9,587 nucleotides of DNA from JAWXCM01 sp034408745 (GCA_034408745.1 JAWXCM010000260.1:1-9587); one strand, 5' to 3'. Positions 1-6,404 are shown, numbered from the stretch's first letter. Notes: generated by a model not told the origin, from the sequence alone. Numbers and translations: made by a program.

Positions 1-57
1 AACGACCCAAGCTCGTCGTTTGTTCTTCGACCATAATGCGTGTGCATCAACTGGTTG

Positions 58-160
58 CAGTTAGTCCTATCTGGCTTTGCCAGCGATTTCGCCAGCAGCA
101 GGACTGCTCTGGCAGGACTCAGCGTAACGCAGGCACTACCTGCCTGCTACCCGCTAACTG
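58..160. other. Cloverleaf-like nested inverted repeats (candidate structured RNA or recombination site)
   Basis: An outer pairing CAGTTAG (58-64) with CTAACTG (154-160) encloses three local hairpins. These are CTGGC/GCCAG (71-75 with 79-83, loop TTT); GCCAG-c-AGCAG with CTGCT-CTGGC (91-101 with 104-113, one bulged C, very short loop); and GCAGGC/GCCTGC (129-134 with 142-147, 7-base loop). The pairing was read by eye. The layout resembles a multi-branch fold, but no tRNA consensus is present, so I do not call an RNA gene. It could equally be a folded single-stranded recombination substrate or chance in a GC-rich sequence. Confidence 0.3.
98..137 (+). repeat. Three short direct repeats GCAGG(C)ACT
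   Basis: GCAGGACT occurs at 98-105 and again, identical, at 112-119. A one-base-longer variant, GCAGGCACT, lies at 129-137. Start-to-start spacings are 14 and 17 bases. Short same-direction repeats ahead of an integrase gene could be arm-type or accessory-protein binding sites. They overlap the inverted repeats in this region, so the two readings compete. Confidence 0.35.
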
Positions 161-202
161 GCTCGGAACCCATCGCCTTAGCCTCATAACTCAACAAAAG
201 TT

Positions 203-1273
203 ATGAAGCAAAAATTCAGACTGTATCGACGCGGTGCCAGTGGCCGCTATTACGCACACGACAACATCACAGGCCAACAACAAAGTCTCGGCACTTCAGA
301 TCGGGCCGAAGCGCTTCGGTTGCTCTGCGCCAAAAACGAGGCGGAGTTTCAACCGGCGTTCAACGCGCACCTCGCCCGCACGTATCTGTCCGCGGGCGAC
401 CCGCAGATCGTCCGGCGCAACTGGCGATGGGTGATGGAGGCTCTGCAAAAGTCCAAGTCCAACTGGTCAAAGTCCACTCAAGACCGCTACCAAAGCTCGA
501 TGTCGGAAAAGGCTCTCGACCCCATCCGCGACCTTCCACTCATCGAATCGCGCCCTGAGCATTTTCTGACGGTGATGCAGGACGGCACGGTCTCGACCAA
601 CATCTTCCTGCGGCGGCTGCATGGATTCGCGCTTGGAATGAAATGGCTCCCGTGGCCAGTGCTGACCTCGCGCCAATGGCCTCGCATTCGCTTCAAGTCG
701 CGGCGCGGCATCACCTGGGAGGAACACCAGAAACTATTGGCGCGGGAGAAAGATCCGGAGAAACACGCCTTCCTTGAACTGATCTGGCATGTTGGAGCGG
801 CGCAGATCGACTTGGTGTCGCTCACCGCCGAGAACGTGGACTGGTCCAACCGGATCATCAGCTACTCGCGGCGCAAAACGGGCAAGCCCGCCATCCTCCG
901 TTTCGGCGACGCGGTGACTGCCATCTTGCGACGTCTGCCGACGAGCGGCCCGTTGTTTCCGAACTGGTCGAAGCTCACCTCGGCACAGCGAGCGGATCGC
1001 TTTCATACGCGATGCGAGACGCTCGGCATCCAAGGCGTCAGCCTGCACTCGTATCGCTACGCGTGGGCAGAACGAGCGGCGGAGGCTGGGTATCCCGAGC
1101 GCTATGCTCAACAAGCATTGGGCCACGCCAGCGCGGCGATTCACCGGGCCTACGCCAAGAAGGCAAGGGTAGTGATTCCCGCTTTGGAAGACTACGAACG
1201 AGATAAAAGCAAAGTTGTGCCGATGCCATGCGCCATCGATACTGTTCCGCTCCCCGCATCCAGACAGGATTGA
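203..1273 (+). CDS. Tyrosine-recombinase/integrase-family protein with altered box I
   Basis: Predicted site-specific DNA recombinase of the tyrosine (phage integrase) superfamily, 356 residues, a usual length. Residues 1-60 look like a small arm-type DNA-binding or AP2-like N-terminus. Residues about 88-155 fit the helical core-binding domain, and 170-330 the catalytic domain. The C-terminal catalytic signature is clear: H282-x-x-R285, then L-G-H308, then the nucleophile candidate Y317, with standard spacing. K225 in the R-K-T-G-K turn fits the beta-hairpin lysine. The first catalytic arginine (box I, usually T-G-x-R-x-x-E-L) is not there: the segment at 198-204 reads G-A-A-Q-I-D-L, which puts Ala200 at that position with Gln201 beside it. 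I recall a group of verrucomicrobial integrases with a similar G-x-x-Q-x-D box, so this may be a family trait rather than decay. The ATG at 203 follows an A-rich stretch with no clear ribosome-binding site. Family confident; activity uncertain. Confidence 0.85.
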   Translation: MKQKFRLYRRGASGRYYAHDNITGQQQSLGTSDRAEALRLLCAKNEAEFQPAFNAHLARTYLSAGDPQIVRRNWRWVMEALQKSKSNWSKSTQDRYQSSMSEKALDPIRDLPLIESRPEHFLTVMQDGTVSTNIFLRRLHGFALGMKWLPWPVLTSRQWPRIRFKSRRGITWEEHQKLLAREKDPEKHAFLELIWHVGAAQIDLVSLTAENVDWSNRIISYSRRKTGKPAILRFGDAVTAILRRLPTSGPLFPNWSKLTSAQRADRFHTRCETLGIQGVSLHSYRYAWAERAAEAGYPERYAQQALGHASAAIHRAYAKKARVVIPALEDYERDKSKVVPMPCAIDTVPLPASRQD

Positions 1274-1289
1274 CCAAACAGTAATAGTA

Positions 1290-1313
1290 CCCCGCCTTCG
1301 CGAGAAGGCGGGG
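1290..1313 (+). terminator. Perfect 10-bp GC-rich hairpin after the recombinase gene
   Basis: CCCCGCCTTC (1290-1299) pairs perfectly with GAAGGCGGGG (1304-1313) around a GCGA tetraloop (GNRA type). It starts 17 bases after the recombinase stop codon. Neither strand has a proper T-run after the stem, so it may be a rho-assisted terminator, an RNA 3'-end stabiliser, or a transposed palindrome. The rest of 1274-1504 shows no gene; CATGGGAT (1355-1362) is repeated inverted as ATCCCATG (1413-1420). Confidence 0.5.
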
Positions 1314-1504
1314 CAAAAGCGTGAATCGGATAATGGGGTTCACAGTGATCCTGTCATGGGATAGGTGTGTTTTTGACTGAACAAAGGCAAGCCGCTGGGC
1401 CGTCAGCACTGAATCCCATGGCAATCCTCCTGTCCTAATTTCCAGCACCTCCAGTTTTTCCTCGTCGGTGGGAGCATGGTTCCTACACTGGCGGTCATCA
1501 CAGG

Positions 1505-4500
1505 ATGAACGACGAAATCCAGAGTCTGTTGGACAGCATTCGGCGGGGCCAATACGAGGATCCCGCAGAGAAGATCGCGTTGCTGGCGGCGGCGTTGCAG
1601 GACGGGAAGGCGGACGAGGCTCTGCTGGCGTCGCTGTTGCGCGCACCGCAGGTGCCGCTGCGGTTGGCGGCGCTGGAGGCATGCCGGTTGCGCAAGTTGC
1701 AGGCCCTGGAGCCGGCGTTGGTCATGCTTGCTGATGATTCGGAAAGCCGCGTCCGCCTCAAGCTGCTCGAGTGTCTCGACGCGGTGAGCCGACCGGCGGC
1801 GGGGGGAGTGCTGCTCAAGCTCGTCGAGGACGAGCAACCGGAGGTGCGCGCCCAGGCGATCAAGTCTTCTGCGGGACGCCGTGCCCTGATCGCGCTGCAG
1901 TCCCGGTTGTTGTTGAATGATCCTTCGTGGGCGGTCCGGCAGGCGGCGGCAACGGCGCTGGGCAGCCATCCCAAGTTGCAGGGCGGAGCGGATCTGTTGC
2001 GGGCTCTGGCGCAGGACGCGGATTCCGATGTCTGCACGGAATGCGCCAAGCAGCTTGACCGGCAGTTCATGAGCGATGGGCCGGCGGCGGTCGAACAGCT
2101 GCCGACGGACATCGAGCAATTGTGCAAGGCGGAGGCGGCTGTGGTCCAGCTTGGCGGGCGCTTCAATCATTTGCTCGAATGGCTGCGTGGCCATACGGCG
2201 ATCGCTGTGAATCCCCGGGAACTCGCGAAGTATGGGACGGACCTCACGACGTTGGCGGAGGCCAAATCATTGCCGCGCGCGCATCAGGTGGAGTCGATGC
2301 TGGCGACGTTGACTGATTTGCTGGGACGCCAGCGCCGCCGGTCCATTGCCTTGATCGGACGGGCTGGCGCCGGCAAAACGGCGCTGGTGAACGAACTGGT
2401 TTATGCGCTGGCCCGTCCGGAGCACGGTGGATGGCGGGTGCTTCGGGTGTCGCCGGCGGATCTGATGTCGGGCACGAAGTATCTCGGGGAATGGGAGACG
2501 AAGGTGAAGGAGTTGATCGCGGCGATCAAACGTCCGCGGCGCGTGTTGCTCTATGTGACCAGCCTCGGGGATCTGTCATCCGCCGGGCGGAGCAGTCAGT
2601 CGGACTTCAACATCGCCGCCGCGCTGGCGCCGCATCTGGATGACGGAAGCGTGATGCTGCTGGGTGAAAGTTCGCCCGAGGAATTTGAGCGCGGGCTCGG
2701 GCGCGAGTCGTCCCTCGCGCGGCTGTTTGACAAGGTGCTGGTCGAGGAGGCTTCCGTCGAACAGACCGAGGCGATCCTGCACGCCACGCGGGACGAAGGC
2801 AGTGTGGCGGTGTCCGATGAACGTCTTTCCGAGATTGTGGAGCTGAGCGGCTTTTTTCTCGGCCACCTGGCGCGGCCGGGCGGCGCGGCGACGCTGTTGC
2901 GTTCGGTGATGGCGTGGGCGCAGGAAACGGGACACGACGTCGCGCGCCTGGACATCCTGAAGATTCTTTCGCAGTCCAGCGGACTGCCGGTGCAGCTGCT
3001 GGATGACGGGACGGCGCTCAATCAAGCGGAGCTGCGCGGCTTCTTCGAGAAACAAATCATCGGCCAGCCGGAGGCGATCGATGCCGTGGTCGATGTGGTG
3101 ACGTTGATCAAGGCCGGGCTCACGGATCCGAACCGGCCGTTCAACGTGATGCTCTTTGTCGGGCCGACCGGCGTGGGCAAGACCGAGCTCGCCCGTTCGC
3201 TGGCGGAATACATCTTTGGCGATCCGTCGCGGCTGTTGCGCTTCGACATGAGCGAGTTTGCCGGGCCGGAGGGATTCGCGCGCTTGATTGGCAGCCGGGA
3301 TGAAAACGGGTTGCTGACGGACGCGGTGCGGCAGCGGCCGTTCTCCGTGCTGCTGTTCGATGAGATCGAAAAATCCCACCTGAATGTTTTCGATCTCTGC
3401 CTGCAGATCTTTGACGCCGGCCGGCTGACGGACGGACGGGGACGGCTGGTCGATTTCCGGCGGACGGTGGTGATCCTGACCTCGAACGTGGGCGCGGAGG
3501 GGCCGGGTTCACGCCTTGGATTTGGTGCCGCGGGGAATGAAACGGCGGGCGCGCCCGTGGCGGATCCGGATCGGACCCTCCGCGACTTGTCCCGCGTCTT
3601 TCGGCCGGAGTTTCTCAACCGCATCGATCGCATCGTCAGCTTTCGCCCGTTGTCCCTGGAAGTGGCGGAGCGCATCGCCCGCCGCGAGCTGGGGCTCGTG
3701 CTGCAACGGAGCGGGGTGGCCCGACGGAGCCTGGCGGTCAACACCGATCCCAGCGTGATTTCCCTCCTGGTGCGTGAAGGCTATTCACCGCATTTCGGCG
3801 CGCGTCCGCTCAAGCGCACGGTGGAACGCCATGTTCTCCTGCCGCTGGCGCGTTTCATCGCCGGGGCGCAGGGCCGGGATCATTCGGTGCTCAGCCTGAT
3901 CGCGCGGGACAGCCAGGTGGAGGTACGCGTCATCTCCGAGCCGGCACGACCCAGGAAAGCGCCGGTGAAGAGTGGTGCAAAGGAGGCGTCCGTGGACGGG
4001 GAAATTGCCGGGCTGGCGGAGCGGATGGCCGGGCTGGAGGCGAGCCTGGGGGGATTCCAATCACGCAAGTCCGAGCTGGTCGCGATGACGGTGCAGCCGG
4101 GCTTTTTCGAACGGACGCGCGAACGCGCGGCGGTGTTCGATGAGCTGCATCGGCTGGACGAGTTTCTCGCACGCTGTGCCGCGTTGCGCGAGGGGCTGGA
4201 TCGTTTCCTGGCGGGTGCCGCAGGCAGGACTTCCAGCCGGTCGGATGCGGCCGTGGTGGAGCGCCGGGACGAGTTGCGTTCCGAGTTGGAGCAGCTCGAT
4301 CTGGTCCGCTCGGCACGGGACACCGCGCTGTTGGGCGATGCCTTGATTTCGATCACGCTGGTAAAGGCGGACGGTGAACCGCTGGACGCGGTGCGCAAGC
4401 TGGCGGAGACCTACCAGCAAAGGGCCGCGCGGCGCCGTCTTCAGGCGGAGGTTGTGGCCGAGCGCTGGACTGATTCGACGGACGAGGTGCATCTGAAGAT

Positions 4501-4993
4501 TCCGGGGCTCGGGGCGCTCGCGCTGTTCTCTGCGGAAATCGGTTTGCATGAGTTCAATTCCCGCCGCCGGCTCAAGGGTTCCCGTGCCGGGCGTGAGCAG
4601 ATTCACAAGGACGCCAGCCTGGTGCGGGTCGAGGTTCTGGGGGTGAACGGCGAGCCGGACAAACGTTTCACCCGCGCGGTGGAGACCCGCGTGAGCGCCC
4701 TGAAACCGCCGCGCTCCCGGTTGCTGGACAAGGCCGGCTGGTCTGTCCGGGTGTTTCATCCAGCGACGGTGCGTTCGGTGGAAGCGTGGCTGGGCGGAAG
4801 CCGCGAGGAGGCATTGAACCGCGCGCTCGGCATTTTATATGCGCAGGTGCATGCCGCGGAGACGACGGGGGCGGATGTCGCCCAGGTCATTCGCCGCTAC
4901 GACCTCGGCATCGGATCGCAAATCAAGGATCTGCGAAGCGGCCGGAGCACGACGCGGTTGGCGCAGTTTTTTGCGGGAAAGGTCGAGCTCTAG
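1505..4993 (+). CDS. HEAT-repeat / double Clp-type AAA+ ATPase fused to a GGQ-less release-factor-2-like domain
   Basis: A 1162-residue, probably cytoplasmic fusion. Residues 20-190 are leucine- and alanine-rich HEAT-like repeats where Clp proteins carry a Clp-N domain. AAA+ module 1 (about 243-490) keeps Walker A (G285-R-A-G-A-G-K-T292) and the ClpB-like pore segment K-Y326-L-G-E-W. Its Walker B acidic pair is replaced by T352-S353, sensor 1 reads G-E-S-S (387-390), and the arginine-finger pair reads R406-L407. There is no ClpB middle-domain insertion. Module 2 (about 505-810) has Walker A (G553-P-T-G-V-G-K-T560), Walker B L-L-F-D619-E620, sensor 1 T-S-N (659-661), finger R706 in F-L-N-R-I-D, and sensor 2 G-A-R767-P-L-K-R. 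The usual G-Y-V-G pore loop is missing. Residues about 832-1162 match release factor 2. This should be an ATP-driven remodelling machine; substrate and partner are unknown. No clear Shine-Dalgarno precedes the ATG (only AGG directly abutting). It is a single-gene unit, convergent with the LysR gene. Confidence 0.88.
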   Translation: MNDEIQSLLDSIRRGQYEDPAEKIALLAAALQDGKADEALLASLLRAPQVPLRLAALEACRLRKLQALEPALVMLADDSESRVRLKLLECLDAVSRPAAGGVLLKLVEDEQPEVRAQAIKSSAGRRALIALQSRLLLNDPSWAVRQAAATALGSHPKLQGGADLLRALAQDADSDVCTECAKQLDRQFMSDGPAAVEQLPTDIEQLCKAEAAVVQLGGRFNHLLEWLRGHTAIAVNPRELAKYGTDLTTLAEAKSLPRAHQVESMLATLTDLLGRQRRRSIALIGRAGAGKTALVNELVYALARPEHGGWRVLRVSPADLMSGTKYLGEWETKVKELIAAIKRPRRVLLYVTSLGDLSSAGRSSQSDFNIAAALAPHLDDGSVMLLGESSPEEFERGLGRESSLARLFDKVLVEEASVEQTEAILHATRDEGSVAVSDERLSEIVELSGFFLGHLARPGGAATLLRSVMAWAQETGHDVARLDILKILSQSSGLPVQLLDDGTALNQAELRGFFEKQIIGQPEAIDAVVDVVTLIKAGLTDPNRPFNVMLFVGPTGVGKTELARSLAEYIFGDPSRLLRFDMSEFAGPEGFARLIGSRDENGLLTDAVRQRPFSVLLFDEIEKSHLNVFDLCLQIFDAGRLTDGRGRLVDFRRTVVILTSNVGAEGPGSRLGFGAAGNETAGAPVADPDRTLRDLSRVFRPEFLNRIDRIVSFRPLSLEVAERIARRELGLVLQRSGVARRSLAVNTDPSVISLLVREGYSPHFGARPLKRTVERHVLLPLARFIAGAQGRDHSVLSLIARDSQVEVRVISEPARPRKAPVKSGAKEASVDGEIAGLAERMAGLEASLGGFQSRKSELVAMTVQPGFFERTRERAAVFDELHRLDEFLARCAALREGLDRFLAGAAGRTSSRSDAAVVERRDELRSELEQLDLVRSARDTALLGDALISITLVKADGEPLDAVRKLAETYQQRAARRRLQAEVVAERWTDSTDEVHLKIPGLGALALFSAEIGLHEFNSRRRLKGSRAGREQIHKDASLVRVEVLGVNGEPDKRFTRAVETRVSALKPPRSRLLDKAGWSVRVFHPATVRSVEAWLGGSREEALNRALGILYAQVHAAETTGADVAQVIRRYDLGIGSQIKDLRSGRSTTRLAQFFAGKVEL
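3998..4990 (+). other. Release-factor-2-like C-terminal domain (PCRF plus RF-1-type fold, GGQ lost)
   Basis: This part of the fusion (residues about 832-1162, near the 330-370 of a free release factor) aligns with RF2 in order. A helical PCRF-like start includes Q-P-G-F-F-E-R (864-870), compare A-P-D-F-W-D-D. E-T-Y-Q-Q-R-A-A-R-R (968-977) matches the RF2 helix M-Y-L-R-W-A-E-R-R. G-A-L-A-L-F-S-A-E-I-G-L-H (1003-1015) matches Y-A-Y-G-W-L-R-x-E-x-G-V-H. S-V-R-V-F-H-P-A-T (1080-1088) matches A-V-R-I-T-H-I-P-T, which in RF2 follows the GGQ. R-R-Y-x-L (1130-1134) and K-D-L-R-S-G (1141-1146) match the RF2 C-terminal R-S-Y-x-L and K-D-L-R-T-G. Anchored on K1076 and V1081-R1082, the GGQ falls on R1070-S1071-R1072. 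The stop-codon-reading S-P-F is not visible either. Peptidyl-tRNA hydrolysis is therefore unlikely, while the ribosome-binding shape may remain. The alignment was made by eye from family knowledge. Confidence 0.75.
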
Positions 4994-5092
4994 TCTGTCT
5001 CGCCAGTGGATTGATCGGAGCGTATGGCAAGGGCTCATGTGGCATGGCGGAGACGAATCAACTGATTCATCCAGTCGGGGGCGAGGGAGTTT

Positions 5093-5131
5093 GCCGGCAC
5101 TGGGCGAAGTCCAGTTGGAGCTAGTGCTGGC
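5093..5131. terminator. Imperfect stem-loop between convergent genes
   Basis: GCCGGCACT (5093-5101) pairs with AGTGCTGGC (5123-5131) with one G-T wobble across a 21-base loop. It lies in the 162-base gap between the AAA+ gene and the convergent LysR gene. The nearest plus-strand T-run (5153-5157) is 22 bases away, so a classic intrinsic terminator is not supported. The same gap also holds the interrupted palindrome GAATCA-AC-TGATTC (5055-5068). No gene is seen in the gap. Confidence 0.25.
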
Positions 5132-5155
5132 GCATCAATCGAGTGTGCTTGGTTT

Positions 5156-6175
5156 TTATTTCGTCTTCAATCGCCGGGACGAGATCGCTCCCGTGACTTT
5201 CTTTCCCGGAGGCACGCGCCAGGCAGCCGCAAGGGTTTTTGCCACCCGCCCGATGGAGGGGCGCACCTCCGCCATCGGGATGCTCCAAGCCAGTCGCACC
5301 TCCCTCGTCAACTCGTCCAGAAAAGGGAGCTTCAGCGCGCTCACGGTTCCGTTTGGAAGGTTCGTGAGGGCTATCGCCGGCATCACTCCGGCCACATTTC
5401 CATCCAGGATGGCCCTTGCCAGCTGCGGGTAGGAACTGAACCGGTAGCGAATGTCGAGGCGGCAGTCCGTCCGCCTCGCCTCGCCAGCCAGTGCGCGCGC
5501 GATGGTTTTGCTGTCGCTCAGTTGCCCGAGGGGCAGATCTCTCAGAATGGAGGCTCCGCTCTTCGCATCATTTCGCCGCAGGTTGTCCGGGATGAAGAGC
5601 CGAAATTCCAGCCTCCCCAGCGGGACAGATTCGATTCTGGGTTCGTCAAGCGTGCAGCTGAGGACGCCGAAGTCCAGCAGGCCGACTTTGAGTGAAGAGA
5701 GAATGTCCTCGTTTCGAAGATTCTCGAACGCGAGGGTGATGTTGTTACCGAGGCGGTTCGGTGGCGGCATTCTCGGCAGCAGCCACCATTGAATCAGGCT
5801 CTCGCCGGCGCCGATGCTGAGCGCGACCGGTTCAGTTCCGCAGGTCGCAAGGAACTCTTCCAGACCATGGAGGGCGATTCCTGCCAGGCGGTTGAGCTCC
5901 TCTCCGGCGGCGGTGAGGCAGAGGGAACCCCGTCCACGGCGGATCAGTTCCACGCCGAAAAATTTCTCCAGCTCGCGCAGCTGCCTGCTGAACTGGCTTT
6001 GCCGGTTGGTGTCATTCTCTGCTGCCGCCGTGATTCCACCAGCTGTGGCAATTTCACGAAACGTCCGCAGGCGTTCGAGGGATAATCCGGCTTGCGCGAA
6101 GAGGCGGTCGTGCATGATTGAGAAGTCATCTACCATGCAATTCCCACCGGAGACAAGCGCGACTCTCTCCGGCAC
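5156..6175 (-). CDS. LysR-type transcriptional regulator
   Basis: Predicted DNA-binding regulator, 339 residues from the GTG at 6175. Residues about 33-93 form the winged helix-turn-helix: L-E-R-L-R-T-F-R-E-I opens it, T-N-R-Q-S-Q-F-S-R-Q-L-R-E-L-E is the recognition helix, and F-G-V-E-L-I-R-R then L-T-A-A-G-E-E-L close it. Usual LysR proteins read S-Q-P-A-L-S-R-Q; the extra polar residues here are distinctive. The rest is an effector-binding region that I cannot tie to a ligand. The GTG start is favoured by GAGGT 4 bases upstream (5'-GTGAGGTAACT before the codon). It leaves about 32 residues before the helix-turn-helix, longer than usual; ATGs at 6136 (preceded by GGTGGG) and 6115 would give 326 or 319 residues. 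It faces away from the PcfJ-like gene across a 384-base gap that could hold its operator. Target genes unknown. Confidence 0.9.
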   Translation of the reverse strand: MPERVALVSGGNCMVDDFSIMHDRLFAQAGLSLERLRTFREIATAGGITAAAENDTNRQSQFSRQLRELEKFFGVELIRRGRGSLCLTAAGEELNRLAGIALHGLEEFLATCGTEPVALSIGAGESLIQWWLLPRMPPPNRLGNNITLAFENLRNEDILSSLKVGLLDFGVLSCTLDEPRIESVPLGRLEFRLFIPDNLRRNDAKSGASILRDLPLGQLSDSKTIARALAGEARRTDCRLDIRYRFSSYPQLARAILDGNVAGVMPAIALTNLPNGTVSALKLPFLDELTREVRLAWSIPMAEVRPSIGRVAKTLAAAWRVPPGKKVTGAISSRRLKTK

Positions 6176-6244
6176 AGTTACCTCACCAGAACGGCATGGA
6201 GCCTGTGAGAGGAATCGTGCCGGTCGGTTGACCCGAGGGAAAGA

Positions 6245-6271
6245 CCCGGCGGTATCCCGGTTTTAGCCCGG
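6245..6271. promoter_or_regulatory. Three CCCGG repeats at 11-base spacing (possible operator)
   Basis: CCCGG starts at 6245, 6256 and 6267, exactly one helical turn apart; a further CCCG lies at 6232. The array sits 70-96 bases upstream of the LysR GTG start. Helically phased sites on one DNA face suit cooperative binding by an oligomeric regulator. LysR proteins classically prefer T-N11-A dyads, which this is not, so the assignment is tentative. Confidence 0.25.
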
Positions 6272-6384
6272 CGCAGAGGCATGGCGGCGGTATGTCCCGT
6301 TCGCGGAGCCGGTGGAGCGTTTGCCCATCACCAGCGAGAGGTCCAGCGTCACTCCTCCCACGAAGCCGGAGGATCCATATCAAT

Positions 6385-6404
6385 GCGTCCCAAACCAGGG
6401 ACGC
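6385..6404. repeat. Perfect 7-bp hairpin (hairpin A)
   Basis: GCGTCCC (6385-6391) pairs perfectly with GGGACGC (6398-6404) around the loop AAACCA. Its 3' arm shares bases 6402-6404 with the outer stem of the next hairpin, so the two full structures exclude each other. Confidence 0.5.

Larger units (their letters stand above)
1..202. other. Non-coding, repeat-rich region upstream of the recombinase gene
   Basis: No convincing coding frame lies here. The first 20 bases form an inverted repeat (AACGAC at 1-6, GTCGTT at 15-20), possibly the tail of a terminator for a gene outside the window. From about 58 to 160 there is a dense cluster of short inverted repeats and a GCAGG(C)ACT direct repeat, listed separately. 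I checked for tRNA hallmarks (T-loop, CCA end) and for integron attC core sites and saw neither. The position, just before a recombinase gene, would suit an attachment or recombinase-binding region, but that is inference. Confidence 0.5.

Noticed and set aside
58..160. tRNA or integron attC site suggested by the cloverleaf-like pairing
   Set aside because: No T-loop or anticodon-arm consensus, no CCA end, and no matching GTTRRRY/RYYYAAC core pair.
1373..1401. Promoter for the AAA+ gene starting at TTGACT (1373-1378)
   Set aside because: No acceptable -10 element at 16-18 bases; a lone -35 look-alike is not enough.
1403..2194. Long minus-strand reading frames opposite the AAA+ gene (also 2576-3379 and 4061-4759)
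   Set aside because: Arg/Pro/Gln-rich translations typical of antisense frames in GC-rich DNA; the plus-strand gene has clear domains throughout.
4587..4640. Alternative reading of R-A-G-R-E-Q-I-H-K-D-A-S-L-V-R as the GGQ loop (GGQ changed to GRE)
   Set aside because: Placing it as the segment before the GGQ loop keeps the later S-V-R-V-F-H match to RF2 in order; either way no GGQ is present.
4839..5432. Plus-strand reading frame overlapping the end of the AAA+ gene and the LysR gene
   Set aside because: It crosses two well-supported genes and its translation resembles no family.
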